A stretch of DNA of 64,000 nt from Mycobacterium sp. PSTR-4-N (GCF_022348085.1 NZ_JAKRFN010000006.1:265770-329769), one strand, 5' to 3'; shown: positions 1 to 8,593, numbered from the stretch's first letter. Notes: a model not told the origin generated them from the letters alone. Made by a program: numbers and translations.

Positions 1-160
1 GGTGCGGACTGCCCACCGTCGGCATCGAGCCGCGGAACGCGGTGGACACCGCACGGCTGACCGTATCCGGCAGCAGCATGCCGTGCTGCGCGTCGAAGTG
101 CACCCAGCCATCGCCCAACGATGGGTGCAGACCACGCACCCGGGCGACGTCGTATGCCAT
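1..160 (-). CDS. Class V aminotransferase / cysteine desulfurase-like protein, N-terminal part (Rv3778c-like)
   Basis: Reading the minus strand from an ATG at 160 gives [18 protein letters not shown], followed by a [16 protein letters not shown] stretch, and the frame stays open to the window edge. This matches my recollection of the start of Rv3778c, a PLP-dependent class V aminotransferase related to cysteine desulfurases. A ribosome binding site (AAGGTGGG on the minus strand, about 163-171) fits the start. Only 53 residues are visible, so the PLP lysine and catalytic cysteine cannot be checked. The gene is divergent from the membrane protein gene beginning at 293. Family assignment rests on the N-terminal match alone. 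Confidence 0.75.
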   Translation of the reverse strand, partial: MAYDVARVRGLHPSLGDGWVHFDAQHGMLLPDTVSRAVSTAFRGSMPTVGSPH

Positions 161-280
161 GTCAGCCCACCTTAGTGCGTCCAGGGAACCTCGCCGTACC
201 GCCGCATCGCGGTCGGTGAGCGATTGCCCGACCTCGCTCGTGCTGCCCATGCCGTGGCCGGTACGGGACATCTGGGCAGC

Positions 281-286
281 CATACT
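281..286 (+). promoter_or_regulatory. -10 hexamer CATACT of a leaderless promoter
   Basis: CATACT ends exactly six bases before the GTG at 293. A transcript starting seven bases after its last T would begin on the G of the start codon. No Shine-Dalgarno sequence precedes the GTG. This is the common mycobacterial leaderless layout; the start site itself is inferred. Confidence 0.5.
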
Positions 287-292
287 AGTCCA

Positions 293-2242
293 GTGAGCAA
301 CGGGTACGGCGTGCTGGTTGCGTGGGCGTTGCTGGTGATCCCCGGGGCAATCATCGCCCGGTGCGGCGGGCTGGGATGGACCGCCTCGGTGGCCGCCGGG
401 CCGGCTCTGACCTACGGCGCCGTGGCCATGGCAATCGTGCCGTTCGGTGCCCTCGCAGTGCCGTGGAACGCCGGCACGGCGCTGGTTGCTCTCGCGGTGT
501 TGGCAGCTGCGATCGCTGGTTTGCGGCTACTGGCGCGACGAGTCCGGCCGGGCCTGCAGAACCTGCCGCAGAGACCGCGCCCGCCGCGCGGTGCGGCGCT
601 GGTGACCGGGGCAGGCGTCGTCGTCGGCGCGATCCTGATCTGGGTGGCCGCCTCCCGCGGGCTGCAGAACTGGCAGTCGATTCCCAGCACCTGGGACGCG
701 GTCTGGCACGCCAACACCATCCGGTTCATCCTCGACACCGGCCAGGCCTCCCCGACGCACATGGGCGAATTACGCAACATCGAAACCCACGAGGCGCTGT
801 ACTACCCGTCCGCGTTCCATGCACTGGCCGCGGTGTTCGCCCAGGTGACCGGGGCGGCGCCGGCGACCGCCTACACGGTCGTCTCCGTCGCGGTGTCCTG
901 CTGGCTGTTCCCGGCCAGCGCGGCGATGTTGACCTGGCAGCTCATGCACCGGTGGGCGGCGCCGTGGCCCACCTTCGGGGCGGCCGCCACCTCGGCGGCG
1001 TTGGCCGCGTCGTTCACCGCGGTCCCCTATGTCGAATTCGACACCGCCTCGATCGCCAATCTCGCGGCCTACGGCATCGCCGTCGGCGCGTTCGTGCTCG
1101 TCACCACGACGCTGGCCCACCGCGACCGCATCCCGATGGCCGTGCTGGCCGTCGTCGGGGTCTTCTCCGTGCACATCACCGGCGGGGTGGTCACGGTCCT
1201 GCTGGTCGCCGCCTGGTGGTCGGTCGAAGCGCTGCGCCGCCCGGTGCGAGGTCGGCTCGGCGATCTCGGCACGCTCGTCGCCGTCGCCGCTCCGTCGGTG
1301 GCCCTGCTGCTGCCGCAATTCCTCGGTGTGCTGCAGCAGGCGGAGATCATCGAAGGGCATTCCTTCGTCACCCATCAGGGCAGGAAGCGAGCACTGTTCG
1401 ACGCGGTCGTGCAGCACACCCGCCACCTCAACGACTTCCCGATCCAATGGTGGCTGGTCGTGCTGGCGGCCGCCGGCGGCATCCTGCTGATCGTTCGGCG
1501 GGTGTGGTGGCCCGTGCCGGTGTGGCTGCTGCTGGTCGCCTCGATCGTGCACTCCTCGGCGCCGTTCGGTGGCCCCCTGGGGGCGGCCATCGGCCAGTTC
1601 AGCGACCTCTTCTACAGCGACCCGCGCCGGCTGTCCGCGGTGATCACCCTGCTGCTGAGCGCGCTGGCCGGCATCGCGGCCACGGCCGGCGCCTGCTGGT
1701 TGGCCGAGCGTGTTCCGACGATTCCGGCGCGCGTCCGCCACGCCGCGGTCGCGGCCGTGCTCGCGGTGGCAGCCGTCTCATCCGCCGTGCACTACCTGCC
1801 GCGCCACGAGTTCCTGTTCGGCGACAAGTACGACTCGGTGATCATCGACGGCAAGGACCTCGAGGCGTTCGCGTACCTGGCCACGCTGCCGGGGGCGCGC
1901 GACACCCTGATCGCCAACGCCAACACCGACGGCACCGCGTGGATGTACGCCATCGCCGATCTGCATCCGCTGTGGACCCACTACGACTACCCGGTGCAGC
2001 AGGGACCCGGCTATCACCGATTCATCATCTGGGCCTACGCCGACGACGCCGACACCGATCCCCGGGTGGCCGAGGCGGTCGCGGCGCTGAACATCCGCTA
2101 CCTTCTCGTGAGCACGCCGGTGGTGCGGGGATTCGTGATCCCCGACGGGCTGGCGTCGCTGGACAAATCCCGCTCCTGGGAGAAGATCTACGACAACGGC
2201 GAGACGCGCATCTATCGGTGGCGCGGAGCCCGACCGGAATGA
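293..2242 (+). CDS. Polytopic membrane protein, putative GT-C glycosyltransferase (Rv3779-like)
   Basis: A 649-residue protein with many hydrophobic segments spread over about residues 5-540 and a soluble C-terminal domain of roughly 120 residues, the usual layout of GT-C glycosyltransferases that use polyprenyl-phosphate sugar donors. It resembles Rv3779 (about 666 residues), which has been linked to adding galactosamine to arabinogalactan in M. tuberculosis. That modification is reported mainly from slow growers, so the role here is uncertain. I chose the GTG at 293 because the -10 CATACT sits in the leaderless position and the first membrane helix follows directly. An in-frame ATG at 224 would add 23 non-hydrophobic residues. 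The bpa gene follows after 28 bases. Confidence 0.75.
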   Translation: MSNGYGVLVAWALLVIPGAIIARCGGLGWTASVAAGPALTYGAVAMAIVPFGALAVPWNAGTALVALAVLAAAIAGLRLLARRVRPGLQNLPQRPRPPRGAALVTGAGVVVGAILIWVAASRGLQNWQSIPSTWDAVWHANTIRFILDTGQASPTHMGELRNIETHEALYYPSAFHALAAVFAQVTGAAPATAYTVVSVAVSCWLFPASAAMLTWQLMHRWAAPWPTFGAAATSAALAASFTAVPYVEFDTASIANLAAYGIAVGAFVLVTTTLAHRDRIPMAVLAVVGVFSVHITGGVVTVLLVAAWWSVEALRRPVRGRLGDLGTLVAVAAPSVALLLPQFLGVLQQAEIIEGHSFVTHQGRKRALFDAVVQHTRHLNDFPIQWWLVVLAAAGGILLIVRRVWWPVPVWLLLVASIVHSSAPFGGPLGAAIGQFSDLFYSDPRRLSAVITLLLSALAGIAATAGACWLAERVPTIPARVRHAAVAAVLAVAAVSSAVHYLPRHEFLFGDKYDSVIIDGKDLEAFAYLATLPGARDTLIANANTDGTAWMYAIADLHPLWTHYDYPVQQGPGYHRFIIWAYADDADTDPRVAEAVAALNIRYLLVSTPVVRGFVIPDGLASLDKSRSWEKIYDNGETRIYRWRGARPE

Positions 2243-2270
2243 CGACGCAACGCTGGGGCACTCTAGGAAC

Positions 2271-2792
2271 ATGACTTCGGGCATGACATCGGACAACGAC
2301 GACAACATCGAGATCATCGGCGACGGGACGCCCGACGCCGAGCAGAGCTCCGACGGGAAATCGCTCACCGACCTCGTCGAGCAACCGGCCAAAGTCATGC
2401 GGATCGGCACCATGATCAAACAGCTGCTCGAGGAGGTGCGCGCCGCCCCGCTCGACGAAGCCAGCCGCGGCCGGCTGCGCGACATCCACCGCACCAGCAT
2501 CAGCGAGCTGGAGGACGGCCTCGCGCCGGAGTTGCGTGCCGAACTCGAGCGGCTCACGCTGCCGTTTACGGAGGACGCGGTGCCGTCGGATTCGGAGCTG
2601 CGGATCGCCCAGGCGCAGCTGGTGGGCTGGCTGGAGGGGTTGTTCCACGGCATCCAGACCGCCCTGTTCGCCCAGCAGATGGCCGCCCGTCAGCAGCTCG
2701 AGCAGATGCGCCAGGGGGCACTTCCGCCCGGCGTGAGCATCCCGGGGCAACGCGGCGGGCCCGGGCATCCCGGCACCGGGCAGTACCTGTGA
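2271..2792 (+). CDS. bpa: Bacterial proteasome activator Bpa/PafE
   Basis: A 173-residue acidic protein with a disordered N-terminus (about 1-35), a helical middle part (about 40-150) and a Gly/Pro-rich tail ending in GQYL. Bpa (Rv3780, also called PafE) forms a 12-subunit ring that docks on the 20S proteasome through a C-terminal GQYL and stimulates ATP-independent degradation of unfolded proteins. Exact conservation of the GQYL end, the length and the position beside the galactan export genes support the call. A CACTCT hexamer at 2259-2264 lies where a leaderless transcript would start on the ATG at 2271. No functional tie to the cell wall neighbours is evident beyond conserved order. Confidence 0.93.
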   Translation: MTSGMTSDNDDNIEIIGDGTPDAEQSSDGKSLTDLVEQPAKVMRIGTMIKQLLEEVRAAPLDEASRGRLRDIHRTSISELEDGLAPELRAELERLTLPFTEDAVPSDSELRIAQAQLVGWLEGLFHGIQTALFAQQMAARQQLEQMRQGALPPGVSIPGQRGGPGHPGTGQYL

Positions 2793-2799
2793 GACGTCG

Positions 2800-3612
2800 G
2801 TGAGCAGTCCCCACAGCTCGACGGAACCGTTCATCGAGACGCGCGACGCGTGGGTGGAGTTTCCGATCTTCGACGCCAAGACGCGTTCGCTGAAGAAGGC
2901 GTTCCTCGGCAAGGCCGGCGGCGCGATCGGGCGCAACGAATCCAACGTCGTCGTCATCGAGGCGCTCCGCGACATCACGATGTCGTTGAAGATGGGCGAC
3001 CGGGTCGGCCTGGTCGGACACAACGGCGCGGGTAAGTCCACCCTGCTGCGCCTGCTGTCGGGCATCTACGAGCCGACTCGCGGCGTGGCGACGGTGCAGG
3101 GCCGGGTGGCCCCCGTCTTCGACCTGGGCGTCGGCATGGACCCCGAGATCTCCGGCTTCGAGAACATCATCATCCGCGGCCTGTTCCTCGGGCAGACGCG
3201 CAAGCAGATGATGTCCAAGGTCGACGAGATCGCCGAGTTCACCGAGCTCGGCGACTACCTGTCGATGCCGCTGCGGACGTACTCGACCGGTATGCGCGTG
3301 CGATTGGCGATGGGTGTGGTGACGAGCATCGATCCGGAGATCCTGCTCCTCGACGAGGGCATCGGCGCGGTCGACGCCGACTTCCTGAAGAAGGCGCAGA
3401 CCCGACTGGCCGATCTGGTGGCACGGTCGGGAATCCTGGTCTTCGCCAGCCATTCCAACGAGTTCCTGGCCCGCCTGTGCAACACCGCGATGTGGATCGA
3501 CCACGGCACCGTGAAAATGGAGGGCGGCATCGAGGACGTGGTGCGGGCCTACGAGGGCGAGGACGCCGCACGGCATGTGCGGGAGGTCCTCGAGGAGACC
3601 GCGCGTGGGTGA
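2800..3612 (+). CDS. wzt: ABC transporter ATPase for lipid-linked galactan export (Wzt-like, Rv3781)
   Basis: A 270-residue ATP-binding subunit. It has Walker A GHNGAGKST near residues 75-83, a Walker B ending ILLLDEG, and the STGMRVRLA signature loop. It pairs with the Wzm-type permease encoded at 4498-5328 to move decaprenyl-diphosphate-linked galactan across the inner membrane. It is short for a Wzt and lacks a long C-terminal carbohydrate-binding extension, as expected for this branch. The start is a GTG at 2800, seven bases after the bpa stop. The last eight bases overlap glfT1, so translation of the two is probably coupled. Confidence 0.9.
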   Translation: MSSPHSSTEPFIETRDAWVEFPIFDAKTRSLKKAFLGKAGGAIGRNESNVVVIEALRDITMSLKMGDRVGLVGHNGAGKSTLLRLLSGIYEPTRGVATVQGRVAPVFDLGVGMDPEISGFENIIIRGLFLGQTRKQMMSKVDEIAEFTELGDYLSMPLRTYSTGMRVRLAMGVVTSIDPEILLLDEGIGAVDADFLKKAQTRLADLVARSGILVFASHSNEFLARLCNTAMWIDHGTVKMEGGIEDVVRAYEGEDAARHVREVLEETARG

Positions 3613-4501
3613 GACCGTATGCGCGGTCGTCGTGACCCATCGCCGTCCCGACGAGCTCGCGAAGTCCCTCGACGTCGTGGCGTCGCAGAGCCGCCGCCCC
3701 GACCACCTCATCGTGATCGACAACGACGCCGATGACACGGTGCGGGATATCGTTGCCGGCCAACCGATTTCGACGACCTATTTGGGCTCGAAGCGCAACC
3801 TCGGCGGCGCGGGCGGCTTCGCGCTCGGCATGCTGCATGCGCTGGCGCTCGGCGCGGACTGGGTGTGGCTGGCCGACGACGACGGCCGCCCGCAGGACAG
3901 TGAGGTGTTGGGGACCTTGCTGCGGTGCGCCGAGCGGCACGGACTCGCCGAGGTGTCGCCGATGGTGTGCAACCTCGACCACCCCGAACGGCTCGCGTTC
4001 CCGCTGCGCCGCGGCCTGGTGTGGCGGCGCCTGGCCGGCGAATTGCGCACCGACGGCAGCGGAGACCTGTTGCCCGGCATCGCCTCGCTGTTCAACGGCG
4101 CACTGTTCCGCGCGTCGACGATCGAGGCGGTGGGCGTGCCGGATCTGCGGCTGTTCATCCGCGGCGACGAGACCGAGGTGCACCGGCGCCTGATCCGCAC
4201 GGGTCTGCCGTTCGGCACCTGCCTCGACGCGGTCTATCTCCACCCCTGCGGCACAGAGGAATTCAAGCCCATTCTGGGCGGCCGGATGCACACCCAGTAC
4301 CCGGACAACGAGATCAAGCGGTTCTACACCTACCGCAACCGTGGCTACCTGCAGGCCCAGCCCGGCATGCGCAAGCTCGTCGCGCAGGAGTGGCTGCGCT
4401 TCGGCTGGTACTTCCTGGTGTCGGCGCGCGACCCCCGCGGCTTCGCCGAGTGGATTCGGTTGCGACGGATGGGACGACGAGAGAGGTTCACACGCCGATG
4501 A
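3605..4501 (+). CDS. glfT1: Galactofuranosyltransferase GlfT1
   Basis: A 298-residue GT2-family enzyme that adds the first galactofuranose residues to the decaprenyl-diphosphate-GlcNAc-rhamnose acceptor at the cytoplasmic face. It has the VVTHRRPDELAKSLD nucleotide-sugar fold start, a DDD metal-binding motif at residues 91-93 (WLADDDG), and a conserved LFIRGDE segment acting as acceptor/catalytic region. The GTG at 3605 overlaps the wzt stop by eight bases and gives an N-terminus (VGETVCAVVVTHRR) matching Rv3782. An upstream in-frame ATG at 3575 would add ten residues of wzt-overlapping sequence. Its end overlaps wzm in an ATGA. Confidence 0.92.
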   Translation: MGETVCAVVVTHRRPDELAKSLDVVASQSRRPDHLIVIDNDADDTVRDIVAGQPISTTYLGSKRNLGGAGGFALGMLHALALGADWVWLADDDGRPQDSEVLGTLLRCAERHGLAEVSPMVCNLDHPERLAFPLRRGLVWRRLAGELRTDGSGDLLPGIASLFNGALFRASTIEAVGVPDLRLFIRGDETEVHRRLIRTGLPFGTCLDAVYLHPCGTEEFKPILGGRMHTQYPDNEIKRFYTYRNRGYLQAQPGMRKLVAQEWLRFGWYFLVSARDPRGFAEWIRLRRMGRRERFTRR

Positions 4502-5328
4502 CGTTCACCGATGCCGCGGCGCAGTCGAGGACGTTCACCCGCGCATGGGCCGATCTGGTCGGCGGCTTCGGCAAGCGCGAGCTGTGGTTGCACCTGGGTT
4601 GGCAGGACATCAAGCAGCGCTACCGACGTTCTGTGCTCGGCCCGTTCTGGATCACCATCGCCACGGGCACGACTGCCGTCGCGATGGGTGCGCTCTATTC
4701 CAAGCTGTTCAAACTCGAACTGTCCGAACATCTTCCCTACGTGACGCTCGGGCTGATCATCTGGAACCTGATCAATGCCTCGATCCTCGAGGGCGCCGAG
4801 GTGTTCATCGCCAACGAGGGCCTGATCAAACAGCTTCCGACGCCGCTGTCGGTGCACGTGTACCGGCTGGTGTGGCGGCAGATGATCCTGTTCGCCCACA
4901 ACATCATCATCTTCGTGATCATCGCGATCATCTATCCGAAGCCGTGGACGTGGACCGACCTCGCCGTCATCCCGGCGCTGGGTCTCATTGCGCTGAACTG
5001 TGTCTGGGTGTCCCTGTGTTTCGGCATCCTCGCGACCCGCTACCGCGACATCAGCCCGCTGCTGAACAGCCTGGTGCAGCTGCTGTTCTTCATGACGCCG
5101 ATCATCTGGAACGAGTCCACGCTGCAGGCCCAGGGTGCCGGGCACTGGGCCAAGATCGTCGAACTCAACCCGCTGCTGCACTACCTCGACATCGTGCGCG
5201 CACCGCTGCTCGGCGCGGATCAGGAACTGCGGCACTGGCTGGTGGTGCTGGTGCTGACCGTACTCGGTTGGACGTTCGCCGCACTGGCGATGCGCCAGTA
5301 TCGGGCGCGGGTGCCGTACTGGGTGTGA
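4498..5328 (+). CDS. wzm: ABC-2 type permease for galactan export (Wzm-like, Rv3783)
   Basis: A 276-residue membrane protein with about six hydrophobic helices and the ABC-2 exporter features YRRSVLGPFW near residue 45 and a helix ending FFMTPIIWN. It is the transmembrane partner of the ATPase at 2800-3612 in export of the lipid-linked galactan precursor. ATG at 4498 overlaps the glfT1 TGA in an ATGA, so the three genes look like one translation-coupled unit. Two stops meet three bases apart at 5328/5332, with the next gene on the opposite strand and no hairpin between them. Confidence 0.92.
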   Translation: MTFTDAAAQSRTFTRAWADLVGGFGKRELWLHLGWQDIKQRYRRSVLGPFWITIATGTTAVAMGALYSKLFKLELSEHLPYVTLGLIIWNLINASILEGAEVFIANEGLIKQLPTPLSVHVYRLVWRQMILFAHNIIIFVIIAIIYPKPWTWTDLAVIPALGLIALNCVWVSLCFGILATRYRDISPLLNSLVQLLFFMTPIIWNESTLQAQGAGHWAKIVELNPLLHYLDIVRAPLLGADQELRHWLVVLVLTVLGWTFAALAMRQYRARVPYWV

Positions 5329-5331
5329 CGC

Positions 5332-5775
5332 TCAGCTGACCAGGGCGTTCCGATCCGGCTCCGGTCCGAAGACGAACCGGCGGCCCGTGAGCGTGTGCGG
5401 GGTGATCCGCACGTAGCGCAGCTTGCGGGTCGCGACCCATGGATACAGGCCGGCGCTGTCGGCCTCGGCGATCTCGGCGGATGCGCTGAGTAGCTTGGCT
5501 GTTCCGCGGACCACGACGCTCCACCCCTCGGCGACGTTGTGGTCGTCTGCTTCGAACACGACGTTCTCGTTGAGAACCGCGGTCAGCAGCTTCGTGCCCT
5601 CGGCGGTGCGGAACAGCAGGGTCTTGTGCTGGACGACGTAGTTGACGGGAAAGATCTCCGTCCAGCCGCCGACGGTGGTCACCAATCTGCCGAGCGTGAG
5701 TCCGGACAGCAGCTGCCAGCTCTGCGATTCGGACAGCTCGGTCACCGGGGCGGTTGTCGCATCCATGTCCACCAT
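5332..5775 (-). CDS. Pyridoxamine 5'-phosphate oxidase-family flavin/F420-binding protein
   Basis: A 147-residue single-domain protein with the split-barrel pattern of this family: an N-terminal segment LTLGRLVTTVGGWTEIFPVNYVV, a central strand pair around VVFEADDHN, and a WSVVVRGTAKLL segment. Such proteins bind FMN, F420 or heme; the cofactor cannot be told from sequence by eye. The start could be ATG 5775 (MVDMDATT) or ATG 5766 (MDATT); neither has a strong ribosome binding site. It is convergent with wzm and co-directional with the AhpD-like gene upstream (54-base gap), so the pair may form a small redox operon. Confidence 0.7.
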   Translation of the reverse strand: MVDMDATTAPVTELSESQSWQLLSGLTLGRLVTTVGGWTEIFPVNYVVQHKTLLFRTAEGTKLLTAVLNENVVFEADDHNVAEGWSVVVRGTAKLLSASAEIAEADSAGLYPWVATRKLRYVRITPHTLTGRRFVFGPEPDRNALVS

Positions 5776-5828
5776 GGTCGTCGGCGACGCCGGTGACTCG
5801 TAGGGTCCAACGGCACTTCTTCGCCGAC

Positions 5829-6287
5829 TCAGCGGTGCGGCGGTGGGGTCTGCACGGCGGCGTTGATCCGATTCCAGGCGTTGATGGTGACGGCCATCGC
5901 GATCACCTGGCCGAGCTCGCGTTGGGTGAACGTGTCGGCGGCGACGGCGTAGACGTCCTCGGGCACCCCGTGATCGCCGAGCACCGTGAGGGATTCGGTG
6001 AGCGCGAGGGCAGCCCGTTCGCGCGCACTGAAGAGGTCGCCGGCTTCGGTCCACGCCGCGAGGACGTCGATCTTCTGGTCGCTCACACCCAGTTTGCATG
6101 CGTCGCGGGTGTGCATGTCGAGGCAGAACGCGCAGCGGTTCATCTGCGAGGCGCGGATCTTGATCAGCTCACCCAGCTCGGGCTCGACGTCCTTGGCCGC
6201 CGCGGTGGAGAGCTTCATCATCGCGTCGTAGAGCTCGGGGGAGCTCTTGTAGATCGGGAATCTCGGGCCGGTCAGTGTCTGTGTCAT
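5829..6287 (-). CDS. Carboxymuconolactone decarboxylase / AhpD-like alkylhydroperoxidase
   Basis: A 152-residue helical protein with the CxxC-x3-H active site of the AhpD/CMD family (residues NRCAFCLDMH, about 61-70), preceded by a conserved ELGELIKIRASQ segment. Members reduce peroxides or act in ring cleavage pathways; the CxxC form suggests peroxidase-type disulfide chemistry. It starts at ATG 6287 and is divergent from the MocR-type regulator at 6337. Only 49 bases separate the two starts, so this gene is a natural candidate target of that regulator. The substrate is unknown. Confidence 0.85.
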   Translation of the reverse strand: MTQTLTGPRFPIYKSSPELYDAMMKLSTAAAKDVEPELGELIKIRASQMNRCAFCLDMHTRDACKLGVSDQKIDVLAAWTEAGDLFSARERAALALTESLTVLGDHGVPEDVYAVAADTFTQRELGQVIAMAVTINAWNRINAAVQTPPPHR

Positions 6288-6322
6288 GACATCGACGCTA
6301 GGCGGTAGAAGCCCGCGCCGAT

Positions 6323-6336
6323 GGTTCAATTGACCC
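6323..6336. promoter_or_regulatory. Imperfect palindrome between divergent AhpD-like and MocR genes
   Basis: GGTTCAATTGACCC carries an eight-base perfect core (TCAATTGA) with one mismatch before matching G/C ends. It abuts the GTG at 6337, and its TCAATT (6326-6331) is placed like a -10 element for a nearly leaderless transcript. It could be a regulator site or simply the promoter; the regulator family usually binds direct repeats, so the operator reading is weak. Confidence 0.3.
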
Positions 6337-7737
6337 GTGGTTTCATGGGCCAATTCAGGTGGGCGCGATCTGCACCTGGAACTGCGGCAGATGCTCGTCC
6401 CCGGGACGAGGGGCGCGAAGGAGACGGTGATCGCGGCGCTGCGCGAAGCGGCACGATCCGGCCGGCTGACGCCGGGCACCATGTTGCCGGCGTCGCGCAC
6501 GTTGGCCGCCGATCTCGGACTGGCCCGCAACACCGTCGCCGACGCTTACGCCGAACTCGTCGCCGAGGGGTGGTTCGGGTCCCGCCAGGGGGCGGGCACC
6601 TGGGTGCTGAACACGGCCCAGCCGTCTGCCCACACCCGGCCCCGCGGGCAATCGGTCGCCCCGGTCCACAACCTGATGCCCGGGTCGCCGGATGTGTCGG
6701 AGTTCCCCCGAAGCCAGTGGATCGCGTCGACGCGTCGCGCGCTGATCGCCGCGCCGAACTCCGCACTGCACCTGGGAGACCCGCGGGGACGTATCGAGTT
6801 GCGTTCTGCCTTGGCGGATTATCTGGCGCGCGCACGCGGTGTTCGAACTTCGCCGGAGTCGATCGTCATCTGCGCCGGCGTCCGCCACGGCGTGGAGCTG
6901 CTGACCCGGGCGCTGGGCGGTCCGATTGCGGTCGAAGCGTATGGGCTGCACTTGTTTCGCGATGCGATCACGGCAGCGGGCGGGTCGACGGTGCCGATCG
7001 GCGTCGACGACCACGGCGCCGTCGTCGAGGAACTGGAGGGGCTCGACGCTGCCGGCGTGCTTCTGACACCGGCGCACCACAATCCGCTGGGGATGCCGCT
7101 GCACCCGTCGCGACGTACCGCGGTGGTCGAATGGGCCCGCCGGACATCGGCTTTCGTGCTCGACGACGACTACGACGGGGAATTTCGCTTCGATCGCCAA
7201 CCCATCGGCGCGCTGCAGGCGTTGGACCCGGGACGGGTGGTCTACCTCGGATCGGTCAGCAAGAGCTTGTCACCGGCATTGCGGCTGGGGTGGCTCGCCT
7301 TGCCCGAGACGCTGGTCGATCCGGTCGTCGACGCCGCTGGCGGCCAACAGTTCTCCGTCGACGTGATCAACCAACTCACCCTGGCCGACTTCGTGTCGCG
7401 GGGGTACTACGACCGCCACATCCGACGGATGCGCGGGCGGTACCGGCGGCGCAGGGACGCACTCGTGGGCGCACTGACACCGTTCGACGTCGGCACGGCC
7501 GGATTGGCTGCCGGACTCAATCTGCTGGTGACGCTGCCCGACGGCACCGAGGCCGAGGTGATGCGCCGGGCGGGCGAGGCCGGGATCGCGCTGACCGGGC
7601 TGTCGATCCTGCGCCACCCCGACGCGGCTGTCGATCAGCGCGACGGCATCGTCGTCGGGTACGCCGCGCCACCCGAACATGCCTTCGGCGCGGCGATCTC
7701 GGCGTTGTGTGAGGTGCTGGCCGCCAGTCGGTTGTAG
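6337..7737 (+). CDS. MocR/PdxR-type transcriptional regulator (GntR HTH plus aminotransferase domain)
   Basis: A 466-residue fusion. Residues about 14-80 form a GntR winged helix (LREAARSGRLTPGTMLPASRTLAADLG followed by ARNTVADAYAEL), and about 110-460 form a fold-type I aminotransferase-like domain. The latter contains the DDDYDGEFRF motif and the PLP-binding lysine in GSVSKSLSPALRLGW. MocR regulators sense PLP or amino-acid adducts and control adjacent genes. The start is GTG 6337, with no Shine-Dalgarno but a hexamer TCAATT at leaderless distance. It is divergent from the AhpD-like gene, its most likely target. Its TAG stop at 7735 is part of the promoter of the next gene. Confidence 0.88.
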   Translation: MVSWANSGGRDLHLELRQMLVPGTRGAKETVIAALREAARSGRLTPGTMLPASRTLAADLGLARNTVADAYAELVAEGWFGSRQGAGTWVLNTAQPSAHTRPRGQSVAPVHNLMPGSPDVSEFPRSQWIASTRRALIAAPNSALHLGDPRGRIELRSALADYLARARGVRTSPESIVICAGVRHGVELLTRALGGPIAVEAYGLHLFRDAITAAGGSTVPIGVDDHGAVVEELEGLDAAGVLLTPAHHNPLGMPLHPSRRTAVVEWARRTSAFVLDDDYDGEFRFDRQPIGALQALDPGRVVYLGSVSKSLSPALRLGWLALPETLVDPVVDAAGGQQFSVDVINQLTLADFVSRGYYDRHIRRMRGRYRRRRDALVGALTPFDVGTAGLAAGLNLLVTLPDGTEAEVMRRAGEAGIALTGLSILRHPDAAVDQRDGIVVGYAAPPEHAFGAAISALCEVLAASRL

Positions 7738-7740
7738 CGT
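7735..7740 (+). promoter_or_regulatory. -10 hexamer TAGCGT built on the MocR stop codon
   Basis: TAGCGT consists of the TAG stop of the upstream regulator plus three bases and ends six bases before the ATG at 7747. The predicted transcript would start on the A of that ATG. The same arrangement recurs at 10182-10187 and 63867-63872. Confidence 0.45.
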
Positions 7741-7746
7741 CGCACC

Positions 7747-8232
7747 ATGCGGCGTCACATGAACGCGTACGAGCGAATTCTCGAACGCTTCGCGCGTACG
7801 CAGCCGGGCTACTGGTACGTCACCCGGCTGGCGCCACGGATCGATCCGCCGCTACTGCGCCTCAGCGGCGGTCGCATCAGCAGTGTGTTCCCGGTTCCGG
7901 CGATGCTGTTGACGACGATCGGCGCCAAGACCGGCCAGCGCCGCACCTTGCCGCTGCTGTATGTGGTCGACGGTGATTCGATGATCCTGATCGCGTCCAA
8001 CTATGGCCGGCCGGGCAACCCGTCGTGGTATCGCAATCTGAAGGTCAACCCCCGCGTCGAAGTCCTCGCCGGCCGGCGCAGCGGCACCTACACCGCGTCG
8101 GAGATCACCGACCCTGCCGAGCGCACCGATGCATGGGAGAGGGCCGTGGACCTCTACGCCGGTTACGCGGATTACGAAGTGCGAGCGGGTGATCGAACCA
8201 TTCCGCTGGTCCGACTGCGGCGGATCCCATGA
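7747..8232 (+). CDS. Deazaflavin (F420)-dependent nitroreductase-family protein (Ddn-like)
   Basis: A 161-residue protein of the Ddn/DUF385 split-barrel family. The diagnostic part is LLTTIGAKTGQRRTLPLLYV (residues about 56-75), then SNYGRPGNPSWYRNLKVNP. The family reduces quinones, nitro compounds or other substrates with reduced F420, often at the membrane. Start choice lies between ATG 7747 and ATG 7759 (MNAYERIL); the promoter hexamer ending at 7740 favours a leaderless start at 7747. A strong hairpin follows two bases after the stop. Confidence 0.85.
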   Translation: MRRHMNAYERILERFARTQPGYWYVTRLAPRIDPPLLRLSGGRISSVFPVPAMLLTTIGAKTGQRRTLPLLYVVDGDSMILIASNYGRPGNPSWYRNLKVNPRVEVLAGRRSGTYTASEITDPAERTDAWERAVDLYAGYADYEVRAGDRTIPLVRLRRIP

Positions 8233-8233
8233 C

Positions 8234-8262
8234 AAAGGGCGCCCCTTGTGGGGGCGCCCTTT
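8234..8262. terminator. Hairpin between convergent genes, probable bidirectional terminator
   Basis: AAAGGGCGCCCC, a TTGT loop, and GGGGGCGCCCTTT form a perfect 12-base-pair stem flanked by A-tracts and T-tracts that serve as U-tracts on both strands. It lies between the convergent stops at 8232 and 8294, so it can end transcription from both sides. It is the clearest terminator in the window. Confidence 0.75.
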
Positions 8263-8293
8263 GCCGTTCTCCGAGGGGGGATCTCGGAGGGGA

Positions 8294-8593
8294 CTACTTC
8301 ACCGTGACGTAGATCGTCTGGTTGATGGTCGAGCGGTTCGAATCGCCGTTGGAGGTACCGAACGGCTCGGCGCCGCGCTGGATGGGCCCGCGGGTCACGG
8401 AGACGACCGACGCCTCGTCCAGCGGTGCGCTGGACTGGCGGGTCACGACGACCCGGTTGCCCTGCGCCTCGAGCTCGCTGATGGTCTGCTCGGCGTCGCC
8501 TCCGGTCGGGGCGGCGAATGCGGGGGCGGCCAAGCCCAGGGCTCCGGCAGTCAGGGCGGCGGCGGCAGCTGTGGTGATGGTGAACTTCTTCAT
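8294..8593 (-). CDS. Small secreted protein of unknown function
   Basis: A 99-residue protein with a typical signal peptide: two lysines at residues 2-3, a hydrophobic Ala-rich core, and a likely cleavage after APAFA at about residue 28. The mature part is about 70 residues, without cysteines, and ends with an INQTIYVTVK strand. I do not recognise a named domain; similar small exported proteins are widespread in mycobacteria. A ribosome binding site (GAGGG) lies about nine bases before ATG 8593. The gene ends at the shared hairpin 8234-8262. It is divergent from the SOS-box gene at 8742, with 148 bases between their starts. Confidence 0.75.
   Translation of the reverse strand: MKKFTITTAAAAALTAGALGLAAPAFAAPTGGDAEQTISELEAQGNRVVVTRQSSAPLDEASVVSVTRGPIQRGAEPFGTSNGDSNRSTINQTIYVTVK

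Noticed and set aside
6321..7712. 463-codon frame shifted against the MocR gene
   Set aside because: Arg/Gly-rich shadow; the frame at 6337 encodes a clear GntR-aminotransferase fusion.
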